The notes beneath the pieces are model-generated. The model saw nothing but the letters and a program-made list of their open reading frames with translations, made no database searches and had not been told where the DNA came from. 64,000 nucleotides of DNA from Sulfuritalea sp. (lineage in GTDB: Bacteria; Pseudomonadota; Gammaproteobacteria; Burkholderiales; Rhodocyclaceae): positions 124,001-188,000 of the forward strand of contig JADJVS010000016.1 of NCBI GenBank assembly GCA_016710465.1. Direction: 5' to 3'. Below, piece after piece: positions 16,956 through 26,465 of the stretch (position 1 is the stretch's first letter; every line of letters begins with the position of its first letter). The position numbers and the translations under genes are program-made.

Positions 16956-18532
16956 TTTCGGCTTGTCGGTTTGGGGGATAAATGGGCCGCCGAGGCTTCG
17001 GCACCCGAGACCGTGGCCTCGCGCGTCGCCTCGTTTCTCAGCGCTCCGGGAAAGTAGAGCGCGGTGAGGCGGTGGCTGTGGATCGGTGACTCGGCACTGC
17101 TGCCGCCAAAGCGACGCCAGTCGCGCACCGGATGGATGTGGTCGGCGATTTCCAGCAGGCCGATGGTCTCGCGGTCGGCGATCAGCACGCCCTGCACGCG
17201 CAGCCCGAGTTCGCGCTTGACCGCCGCCAGGCGCGCGGCCAGTGTGGGCGTGGTGCCGAATTCGCCATCCGTGGCGATCAGCAGGTCGGCGCGCTGCCAG
17301 CGTTCCTGCTCGACCTGGGCGATCACCTTTTCCAGCGGCGCGCAGATGTCGGTGCCACCGCTGAAGGACTGGCCGAGAAAGCGCGTGGCGATTTCGATGC
17401 CGGCGCGGTCGACGGGCAGTTCCATCTCCACGACTTCCTCCGCGCCGCCGAAGGCGAAGACGTGGCAGGCGCGGTTCTGGGCATGGGCGGCGCGCATGGC
17501 TTCGAGCACCACCGCCTTGGCCACGGCCTCGGCGCCGCCCTGCATCGAGCCCGAGGTGTCGACGCAGACCAGCATCGGGCCGCGTTCCAGTTTCCTGGCC
17601 GGCATCAGGCCGGGCCGGGGCTGCATCACCGGCGCCGGATGCAGGCGGGTTTCCGTCATGCGGTCATCGTCTTCATAGCACAGCAGGCTGCGTTCGGCGC
17701 GCCGCGCATGCCAGACCAGGCGCATGCGCGGATGCCCGAGCAGCATGGCTTCGGCCGGCAGCATGCGCGCGATGCGATCGGAGCGGTGGATGCCGCGTGT
17801 TTCGCCGGGCAGGTCGGGAACGCGCACGTGGCGTGTTTCGCTGCGCCAGGCGACGGCCTCATCCATGACCTCGACCAGCGACTGGCTGGCGGCGTCATCG
17901 GCATCGGTCGGCCGCGAACGCCCCAGTTCGCGGATGATCCTGACCAGTTCGGGCAGGTCGGCCAGCAGCCGGCGAATCCGCAGCACCTCCTGCCAACTGG
18001 CCGAGCGCAGCAGTCCGCGCAGCTCGTCCCAGCGGCTGTGCTCGACATCGTCGGGCACCATGCCGAAGACTTCGACCAGTTCGTCGATCTCGCCGCAGTG
18101 CCGGCGCCAGTCCTCGCTGAAGGCCTCGATCGCCATGCGCAGCGCCTGCGCCTCATCGGCGCCCCGGTCGACGTAATCGACGATCAGGTCGAGATGGAAC
18201 AGCACGCTGGCCAGCACGGTATCGGTGAGCTCGCGCTGGTTGTGGCAATAGCGCGCCAGCCCGAGCTCGGCGATGGCCTCGCCGAGCGCCAGGGCCAGCG
18301 GTGGTGACGGCCAGCGGCAGTCGTGCGGCGCCGGAACGCATCCGGCAATCAGCGCGGAGTGAAGCTCGCCCAGCGCGTCGAGACGGGATTCCAGCGCGCC
18401 CTGCGAGTTGGTCATGCCGCCCAGCCAGAGGCGACGCGCCAGTGCGTCGAGTGTCGCCAGGCGCGCTTCCGCGCCGGCAAACAGCAGGGATGGAGGGAGT
18501 GGCGGCGGACTTGGGGCCGTGGCCGTGTTCAC
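16952..18532 (-). CDS. VWA-domain protein of the ViaA/CoxE type
   Basis: 526 residues. The C-terminal von Willebrand A domain (about 318-480) has a complete MIDAS: DTSGSM, the Thr of SFSGGTD, and ATDGEF. The N-terminal 300 residues are helical with no other known domain, as in ViaA. Together with the adjacent MoxR ATPase it should form a metal-dependent chaperone system; E. coli RavA-ViaA acts on respiratory complexes. The start overlaps the ATPase stop by four bases. Confidence 0.82.
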   Translation of the reverse strand: MNTATAPSPPPLPPSLLFAGAEARLATLDALARRLWLGGMTNSQGALESRLDALGELHSALIAGCVPAPHDCRWPSPPLALALGEAIAELGLARYCHNQRELTDTVLASVLFHLDLIVDYVDRGADEAQALRMAIEAFSEDWRRHCGEIDELVEVFGMVPDDVEHSRWDELRGLLRSASWQEVLRIRRLLADLPELVRIIRELGRSRPTDADDAASQSLVEVMDEAVAWRSETRHVRVPDLPGETRGIHRSDRIARMLPAEAMLLGHPRMRLVWHARRAERSLLCYEDDDRMTETRLHPAPVMQPRPGLMPARKLERGPMLVCVDTSGSMQGGAEAVAKAVVLEAMRAAHAQNRACHVFAFGGAEEVVEMELPVDRAGIEIATRFLGQSFSGGTDICAPLEKVIAQVEQERWQRADLLIATDGEFGTTPTLAARLAAVKRELGLRVQGVLIADRETIGLLEIADHIHPVRDWRRFGGSSAESPIHSHRLTALYFPGALRNEATREATVSGAEASAAHLSPKPTSRK

Positions 18533-19926
18533 GCGGCGAGGTCTTCGTGCGCCACGGGTTCCGGTTCGCGGCCGTTATCGTGTTCAAGGCGCGGCAGGTC
18601 GAGGAAGCCGGCGCGCGCGGCGCGCGCGCGCTCGGCAAGCAGGTCGACGGCGGCGGCGGTGGTCGCCAGGTTGTGTTCGGCGCGCGCGGTGAGGGCGGCG
18701 TTGAGCCACAGGCTGCGACGCGCAAAGTCGGCGAGGCCGGTGCGCTGGCGGCCTATTTCATCCGCATAGCCGGCGATGCGGACCAGCAGCTCGTCGATTT
18801 GCCGGATGCGGGCATTGACATGGGTGGCGCCGTAGTGCCGGCGCCGACTGTAGATCATGCGCGGGGCGGCGGAACCGCCCTTGGCATCGCCGATTTCCTC
18901 GGCCAGTTCGACGGAGGAAAACTTGAGCCGACCGGAGTCGTCGTAGTCCAGGTCATTGGCCTGAAGTTCAGCCTGCAACTGTCCCTCGAAGGCCTCGACC
19001 ACGCGCGTCAGGCGCGCCGGCGAGAAGGCCTCGCGCACGCCGAGGCGCGCCGCCAGCCAGTCGGCCACCTGCGCCTGGCGCGCCGCGTCGGGCGCGGTCA
19101 GCCAGGGCAGCAACAACAGATCCCACAAGGCCGGCGCGGCGCGTCCGTCGCTGGCCGCGGCGACGCGCAACAGCCAGACGATCTTGACCCAGCGCCGGTC
19201 GGAAACCGCCAGCGGCAGGGTGGCGAAATGCTGGCGCAGTTCCGCCAGCACGGCAACGAGCTCGCCCGGCAGCGCGATGGCGGCGGCCTCGCGGGCAAGG
19301 CCGGCGAGTTCCGCGGCGTCGAGGCGGAGTTCCGCCGGCGGCCCCGTCCAGTCGCGGACGCCGTTGGCGTCAAGCAGGGCGCGGAATCCGTCCGCGCTCA
19401 CCGCGGAGATCGGCAGGCGCACCAGGAAGCGGTCGAAGAAGGCTTCGCCGACCTCGTCTTCGGGGACGTCATTGGTGGCGCCGATGGCGCTGATCAGGGG
19501 GCAGGCCTGGCGGCCGGAGCCGTTGTCGAATTCGCGTTCGTTGAGCAGCGTCAGCAAGGCGTTGAGGATCGCGCTGTTGGCCTTGAAGACTTCGTCGATG
19601 AAGGCAACCGAGGCTTCGGGCAGGAAGCCGGCGGTGTGGCGCTCGTAGCGATCTTCCTCGAGCGCCTTGATCGAGAGCGGGCCGAAAAGTTCCTCGGGCA
19701 CCGAGAAGCGCGTCAGCAGGCGCTCGAAATAGCGTGCGTCGCGGAACACGGTATGCAGGCGTCGCGCCAGTTCGCTCTTGGCGGTTCCCGGCGGGCCGAT
19801 CAGCAGCGTGTGTTCGCCGGCAAGGGCGGCGAGCAGGCACAGGCGGACACTCTGGCGGCGTTCGACCAGCCCGGTTTCGAGCGCGTCGAGCAGGGCTCGC
19901 AGGCGGGTCGGGAAATCGGTATTCAT
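18529..19926 (-). CDS. MoxR-family AAA+ ATPase, RavA-like
   Basis: 465 residues from ATG 19926 (TTG 19944 is an alternative). Walker A GPPGTAKSEL (about 44), Walker B VAFIDEVFK, sensor 1 GATND and the MoxR-specific FGPLSIKALEEDRYER loop. The long C-terminal region after the AAA+ core is like the RavA triple-helical/LARA arm in size. It probably forms a hexamer working with the VWA protein translated from the next gene. Confidence 0.85.
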   Translation of the reverse strand: MNTDFPTRLRALLDALETGLVERRQSVRLCLLAALAGEHTLLIGPPGTAKSELARRLHTVFRDARYFERLLTRFSVPEELFGPLSIKALEEDRYERHTAGFLPEASVAFIDEVFKANSAILNALLTLLNEREFDNGSGRQACPLISAIGATNDVPEDEVGEAFFDRFLVRLPISAVSADGFRALLDANGVRDWTGPPAELRLDAAELAGLAREAAAIALPGELVAVLAELRQHFATLPLAVSDRRWVKIVWLLRVAAASDGRAAPALWDLLLLPWLTAPDAARQAQVADWLAARLGVREAFSPARLTRVVEAFEGQLQAELQANDLDYDDSGRLKFSSVELAEEIGDAKGGSAAPRMIYSRRRHYGATHVNARIRQIDELLVRIAGYADEIGRQRTGLADFARRSLWLNAALTARAEHNLATTAAAVDLLAERARAARAGFLDLPRLEHDNGREPEPVAHEDLAA

Positions 19927-19991
19927 GGCCGGGATTTTAGGCAAGGGCCGGGCCGGCGTATACGGGAGTCGGCGCTGGCGGTACGCCGTTC

Positions 19992-20005
19992 TTGACTCGG
20001 ATCAA
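19992..20005. promoter_or_regulatory. FNR/ANR-like binding site
   Basis: TTGACTCGGATCAA matches TTGAT-N4-ATCAA in nine of ten conserved positions. It lies between the divergent MoxR ATPase and MFS genes. Centre to the MFS ATG is about 55 bases. Compatible with oxygen control, not proven. Confidence 0.4.
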
Positions 20006-20035
20006 GTCGCGGTCCCGGAGGGGCGTGCCGGTGCA

Positions 20036-20048
20036 TGGGCGATAATCG
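20036..20048 (+). promoter_or_regulatory. Extended -10 promoter element, MFS gene
   Basis: TGGGCGATAATCG contains GATAAT (20041-20046) only seven bases before the MFS ATG, predicting a leaderless or nearly leaderless mRNA. The identical 13-mer precedes the CHASE2 cyclase gene at 30019-30031, supporting its use as a promoter element in this genome. Confidence 0.45.
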
Positions 20049-20053
20049 GCCGA

Positions 20054-21265
20054 ATGAACTTCCTTTCAGCGGTTTTCACCCGCGCCCTGTCTTCGCGCAA
20101 CTACCGCATCTATTTTGCGGGGCAACTGATCTCGCTGGCCGGCACCTGGATGCAGCAGATCGCGATGATCTGGCTGGCCTGGCGCCTGTCGAATTCGGCG
20201 GCGGTGCTGGGTCTGGTCGGCTTCGCCAGCCAGATTCCGATCTTGCTGCTCGGGCCCTTCGCCGGCGTGGTCACTGACCGCTTCGACCGCCAGCGCATCC
20301 TCATGGCGACCCAGTTCGCCGCCATGCTGCAGGCCGTGGCGCTGACGGTGCTGACCTGGCTGGGCCAGGTGTCGCCGACCTGGCTGATCGGGCTGGCGCT
20401 GCTGCTGGGCACCATCAATGCGCTCGACCTGCCGGCGCGGCAGGCCTTCTCCGCGCAATTGGTGGACAAGCGCGAGGACCTGCCGAATGCCATTGCCCTG
20501 AACTCGCTGCTGATGAACTCGGCGCGCTTCGTCGGCCCGGCGCTGGCCGGCTTTGCCGTCGCCACCATCGGCGAGGTCTGGTGCTTTGCCATCAACGCCG
20601 CGAGCTACCTGGCCGTGCTGCTGGCCCTGGCGGCGATCAGGGTGGCGCCGCATCGGCCCAACCCGGCGCCAGCACTGCAGGCCTTTCGCGAGGGCATCGC
20701 CTACGTGCTCGGCCATCCCGAAATCCGGCCGCGCCTGATGACCGTGGCGGCGGTGAGTTTCCTGGTCACGCCCTATGCGGTGATGATGCCGCTGTTCGCC
20801 AGCGAGATCTATGGCAGCGATTCGCGCGCCTATGGCCTGCTGATCGGTAGCGCCGGCGCCGGCGCGTTGTTCGCCGGGCTTTACCTCGCCAGCCGGCAGG
20901 GCACCGAACGCCTGCCGCGTCGGGTGGCCGACGCCGTGCTGGTGGCGGCCGTGGCGCTGACGCTGTTCTCGCTGAATTCGCTTCTGGCGCTTGGCTTTGC
21001 CATCGTCATGGTGCTGGGCTTCGCCGTGATCGCCTTCATCGCCGGCAGCAACACCCTGGTGCAGATGCAGGTTGATGACGCCTATCGTGGTCGCGTCATG
21101 GCGATTTTTTCCATGGCCTTCCTCGGCATTGCGCCGCTGGGCAGCTTTGCCGTGGGCAACCTGGCGCACTGGGTCGGCGTGCAGCCGGTGCTCTTCGTCT
21201 GCGGCCTGGCCACGCTGGTGGTGGGCGTCGTCGGCCGGCGGCGCCTGGCGAGGATCGCCGCCTAG
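20054..21265 (+). CDS. MFS transporter of the EntS/MFS_3 type
   Basis: 403 residues with about eleven to twelve hydrophobic segments. Starts ALSSRNYRIYFAGQLISLAGTWMQQIAMIWL and continues DRFDRQRILMATQ, the MFS loop 2-3 signature, and LNSLLMNSARFVGPALAG; this pattern fits the MFS_3 (enterobactin exporter-like) group. Probable efflux of an organic metabolite across the inner membrane; substrate unknown. There is no Shine-Dalgarno sequence, consistent with the near-leaderless start. Confidence 0.85.
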   Translation: MNFLSAVFTRALSSRNYRIYFAGQLISLAGTWMQQIAMIWLAWRLSNSAAVLGLVGFASQIPILLLGPFAGVVTDRFDRQRILMATQFAAMLQAVALTVLTWLGQVSPTWLIGLALLLGTINALDLPARQAFSAQLVDKREDLPNAIALNSLLMNSARFVGPALAGFAVATIGEVWCFAINAASYLAVLLALAAIRVAPHRPNPAPALQAFREGIAYVLGHPEIRPRLMTVAAVSFLVTPYAVMMPLFASEIYGSDSRAYGLLIGSAGAGALFAGLYLASRQGTERLPRRVADAVLVAAVALTLFSLNSLLALGFAIVMVLGFAVIAFIAGSNTLVQMQVDDAYRGRVMAIFSMAFLGIAPLGSFAVGNLAHWVGVQPVLFVCGLATLVVGVVGRRRLARIAA

Positions 21266-21278
21266 GGTCTGTCGGGGG

Positions 21279-21674
21279 TCAGCGCAGCAGTACCCGCAGC
21301 ACGCCCCAGAACGCACCGAGCCACAGCCCGACAAAGACGAGGACGGCGATGCCGAACGCGGCACTGCGGGTCTTGGGGTCGCGCTGGTAGGCGATCGCGT
21401 ACCAGATCCGCGCCACCAGCCAGACGACTCCCATCATTCCCGCGCCACGATCGCCAATGAATCCGGCATAGAGCCAGAGTGCCGGCAGCATGACGGCCGC
21501 ACTTTCCAGGGTGTTCATCTGCACGCGGAATGCGCGATCGAACATTTCGTGGCCGGTCACCGCCGGCGCCTTGATGCCATACAGGCCGCGGGCGCGTCCG
21601 ACGTTGAGGGCCGTGGCGAACATCAGCAGGACGACGAACAAGGTGATCAGCGAAGTCAGGGGTAGGGCGGTCAT
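21279..21674 (-). CDS. MAPEG family membrane protein
   Basis: 131 residues, four hydrophobic helices. MAPEG features: ALNVGRARGLYGIKAPAVTGHEMFDRAFRVQMNTLES (helix 1-2 region with the conserved N-T-x-E), then PALWLYAGFIGDR and WLVARIWYAIAYQRDPKTRSAAFGI. ATG 21674 has GGAG seven bases upstream. Bacterial MAPEG proteins are glutathione-transferase-like membrane enzymes of unknown substrate. Confidence 0.85.
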   Translation of the reverse strand: MTALPLTSLITLFVVLLMFATALNVGRARGLYGIKAPAVTGHEMFDRAFRVQMNTLESAAVMLPALWLYAGFIGDRGAGMMGVVWLVARIWYAIAYQRDPKTRSAAFGIAVLVFVGLWLGAFWGVLRVLLR

Positions 21675-21708
21675 GCGTTTCTCCTGGCACTGGCGAGGGG
21701 GGGCTGGG

Positions 21709-21736
21709 TTGGCGTCTGCCGGGCGCAGAATACAAT
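21709..21736 (+). promoter_or_regulatory. Promoter of the ABC exporter gene
   Basis: TTGGCG (21709-21714), 16-base spacer, TACAAT (21731-21736). Transcription would begin near 21743, downstream of the in-frame ATG at 21735, which therefore favours ATG 21762 as the translation start. Confidence 0.45.
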
Positions 21737-21761
21737 GGCTTTCCTCCCAGCGATCGATGCC

Positions 21762-23504
<1,743 letters not shown>

Positions 23505-24115
23505 GTGCGCTTGCCGCAGCCGATGCCATCGCGGCGCGCCTGAGCGATGTGGCCGATGCGCTGGTGATAGCCGCCGGTGCCGGTATGGGCGTCGATTCGG
23601 GCCTGCCGGATTTTCACGGAACGGATGGCTTCTGGCGCGTCTACCCGGCGCTCGGCCGCGCGCGTATCCGCTTCGAGGAGATCGCCGGCCGGCCGCCTTT
23701 CGCGCCGACCAGGAACTGGCTTGGGGCGTCTACGGCCACCCCCTGAATCGACACCGAGTTCTGCGGCATCGTCTGTCTCATGCTGCGCCGCCCGCATTGC
23801 GGCGGCCTGGCGCAGCCCGCCATCCTGATGTTCGGCGATCGGGCCTGGATCGAAGGCCGCAGCCGTGAGCAGCAACGACGGCTAGACACCTGGCTGCGAG
23901 CCGTGGCGCGGCCGTTGGTAGTGGAAGTCGGCGCTGGCAGCACGGTAACGACGGTGCGGGCCTACGTGCATACCCTCGACGCGCCGCTGATCCGTATCAA
24001 CCCGCGCGAATGGCAAGTGCCGCACCGGCGTGACGTCGGGTTGGCGGTCGGTGCGCGTGAGGGAATTGAGGAGATTGAGAATGCGCTGCGGGGACACCTG
24101 GATCGGCAAGGCTGA
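23505..24115 (+). pseudogene. Decayed SIR2-family deacetylase gene
   Basis: The first part encodes ALVIAAGAGMGVDSGLPDFHG and FWRVYPALGRARIRFEEIAGRPPF, clearly the NAD-binding N-terminus of a sirtuin. Around 23695 the frame shifts: the continuation ELAWGVYGHPLN is in another frame. Most of the central part is missing and the C-terminal part resumes in a third frame with RPHCGGLAQPAILMFGD and APLIRINPREWQVP. A full gene of this subfamily is near 270-290 codons, so about a third is deleted. No product is expected. Confidence 0.8.
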
Positions 24116-24210
24116 CTGTCGTATGGCGTTGTGGCAATGGGTGAGGCATCGCTGAGGTGCTCACGGTTCGACTCAGCGACGACATGGCCGTTGCATTGTC
24201 CATCCGGCCT

Positions 24211-24239
24211 TTGTGGCATGGCAATCCTTAGGACATAAT
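24211..24239 (+). promoter_or_regulatory. Possible promoter of the MoxR-DUF58 operon
   Basis: TTGTGG (24211-24216), 17-base spacer and CATAAT (24234-24239), followed by a 40-base leader to ATG 24280 with GAGAGGGA as ribosome site. The -35 is weak. Confidence 0.4.
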
Positions 24240-24279
24240 ATCGATGGCATGAGCCCACACGATAGATGAGAGGGAAGCA

Positions 24280-25203
24280 ATGGAGGAGATTTCGGCTCTG
24301 ATCACCAATGTCGAAAAGGTGATCATCGGCAAGCGCGCTGTTGTGGAATTGGTAGTGGTGTCGTTGCTTTGTCGAGGACACGTGCTTCTTGAAGATGTTC
24401 CCGGCACTGGCAAGACAATGCTCGCGCGCGCACTTGCGCGTTCGGTGGCTACCGAAATGAAGCGCATCCAGTGTACGCCTGACCTGTTGCCATCCGATGT
24501 CACTGGCGTTGCCGTGTTCAATCAGAAGACCGGCGATTTCGAGTTTCGTCCCGGTCCGGTGTTTACCAATCTCTTGCTCGCTGACGAGATCAACAGAGCC
24601 ACGCCACGCGCGCAGTCAGCGCTGCTCGAATGTATGGAGGAGTTCCGGGTCAGTACGGATGGGGTTACCCATGATCTGCCAAAGCTGTTCATGGTGTTGG
24701 CTACGCAGAATCCCATTGATATGGCGGGTACCCATCCGTTGCCGGAGGCTCAACTCGACCGCTTCTTCGTACGCCTCGAAGTCGGCTATCCGACCCCTGC
24801 CGAAGAGATCAGAATTATCGCGGCGCAATCGCAGGCACATCCGATTGACTCGCTCGGCCCGGTAACGACTGCCGCTGGTATCCTGGCCGCTCGCGAGCGG
24901 GTGAAAGCAGTGCACCTGGCTCCGGAAATCGCGGAGTACGTTGTCAAGATTGCCGCTGCCACCCGTGAACATGCCGATTTACGGTTGGGCGCCAGCCCTC
25001 GCGGTGCCCTCGCACTCGCCCGTGGCGCACAGGGTCTTGCCTTCCTGCGCGGGCGTGATTTCGTTACACCCGATCTGGTGAAGGCCATGGCGGTGCCCGT
25101 GCTTTGTCATCGATTGATCTTGCGCCCGCAGGCAGCCGCACTTGGACATACCGCTCACGAGGTGCTGCAGCAAATACTCGACACTCTGGCTCCTCCAACC
25201 TGA
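24280..25203 (+). CDS. MoxR-type AAA+ ATPase
   Basis: 307 residues, with the compact MoxR core: Walker A DVPGTGKTML, TPDLLPSDVTGVAVFNQKTGDFEFRPGPVF, Walker B LLADEINRATPRAQSALLE and sensor ATQNPI. These ATPases act as chaperones, usually with a DUF58 protein. Strong Shine-Dalgarno GAGAGGGA. Base composition of this and the next two genes is visibly less GC-rich than the flanks, suggesting transfer. The stop overlaps the DUF58 start by one base. Confidence 0.9.
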   Translation: MEEISALITNVEKVIIGKRAVVELVVVSLLCRGHVLLEDVPGTGKTMLARALARSVATEMKRIQCTPDLLPSDVTGVAVFNQKTGDFEFRPGPVFTNLLLADEINRATPRAQSALLECMEEFRVSTDGVTHDLPKLFMVLATQNPIDMAGTHPLPEAQLDRFFVRLEVGYPTPAEEIRIIAAQSQAHPIDSLGPVTTAAGILAARERVKAVHLAPEIAEYVVKIAAATREHADLRLGASPRGALALARGAQGLAFLRGRDFVTPDLVKAMAVPVLCHRLILRPQAAALGHTAHEVLQQILDTLAPPT

Positions 25204-26465
25204 TGGCCGATCAGATATTGGCTTGGCTAGAGGCGCGTCTGCGCTTGCTGGTGTTTTGCTCGCTGACCGTCGTGGCCTATGTGGCGGCGGTCAGCCGTAA
25301 CCAGATCATGCCTTGGGTTATCGCCGCGCTGATGCTGGCGGGTGTGGTCGTCGGCGTGATTTGGCCACGTTTGTTGGTGCGAAGCCTCTCCGTAACCAGG
25401 CTGGCTCCGGATCGGGCTGAAGAAGGGGAAACAATTCGCTTGGAGATAACGGTAGCGAATCACGGATTTTTGCCCCGCTTCATGATTGAGTTGGTGGATC
25501 GCCTGCCCTTTATCGAAGCTACACATGGCGAGTTCGTGTCGCGAGAACATACGATCGGCGTTATTTCGTATGTGCCAGGTGGCGCTACGCGTCAGATCGC
25601 GATACCGGTGACCTGCGCGAAACGCGGCTTCTACCGGTTGGGACCAATGGATATCGCTTCCGGCTTTCCTCTGGGGCTAGTCCGCGCGCGTCAATGTCGT
25701 GAGTCAGTGACGAGGACACTTACCGTCTACCCCGACATCTTCCCAATTCTCGAACTACCCCTGCAAGGTGCACCCAGCCAGATCCATCGCGGAGGTTATC
25801 TGCTCCCCGAGGGAGTCGGTGCCGCCGAGTTCTCTGGATTGCGCGAATACCGTCGTGGCGACAGCCCGCGACACATTCACTGGCCGAGTTCCGCGCGCCA
25901 TAACGAACTGATGGTGAAGGAGTATGAGCCATTGGCCTCGGCGTGCTTGTGCATCGCTCTCGATATGTCCGCCGATGGCAATTTGGGCGGCGGCAAAGAG
26001 TCGACCTTCGAGTATTCGATTCGCATTGCCGGTTCAATCGCCAGGCATGGGTGCGAAAGGAAGCTTCGTACCAGGATGCTGGGCGAGGGGAAGGTGCGGC
26101 TCGACATTCCCGCCGGCAGCGGACAAACGCAGTACCAATCAATCCTTGATACCTTGGCCGTGATAGAGGCGGACGGTGATTTGCCTTACGCGCGCATGAT
26201 TCACCGAATTGCGCCGCAAGCGGTTGCCGGGGAGACGGTAGTCGTCTTTCTGAATACGGCGGGAAATCGTTTTGCCGAAACGCTGCAGGCGCTTGGCATG
26301 CTGCGGGCGCGACGTGTGCACCTGCTCTCCATACTTTTCGACGCCAGGTCGTTTGGTGGCAGCGGGAAGATCACCAGCGATCAGGAGGGGGCCTTGCTTG
26401 CTCTGGGGGTCCGTTGCATTCATGTAAGACGTGGGGATAGTCTCTTGCGGACATTCAATCCATGA
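25203..26465 (+). CDS. DUF58 family protein
   Basis: 420 residues from ATG 25203. Two N-terminal helices (about 12-55), a beta-rich middle and the DUF58 signature EFSGLREYRRGDSPRHIHWPSSARHNELMVKEYE around 212-245, preceding a VWA-like fold (ACLCIALDMSADG). DUF58 proteins are partners of MoxR ATPases in poorly understood envelope or stress systems. ATGA overlap links it to the preceding and following genes. Confidence 0.88.
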   Translation: MADQILAWLEARLRLLVFCSLTVVAYVAAVSRNQIMPWVIAALMLAGVVVGVIWPRLLVRSLSVTRLAPDRAEEGETIRLEITVANHGFLPRFMIELVDRLPFIEATHGEFVSREHTIGVISYVPGGATRQIAIPVTCAKRGFYRLGPMDIASGFPLGLVRARQCRESVTRTLTVYPDIFPILELPLQGAPSQIHRGGYLLPEGVGAAEFSGLREYRRGDSPRHIHWPSSARHNELMVKEYEPLASACLCIALDMSADGNLGGGKESTFEYSIRIAGSIARHGCERKLRTRMLGEGKVRLDIPAGSGQTQYQSILDTLAVIEADGDLPYARMIHRIAPQAVAGETVVVFLNTAGNRFAETLQALGMLRARRVHLLSILFDARSFGGSGKITSDQEGALLALGVRCIHVRRGDSLLRTFNP

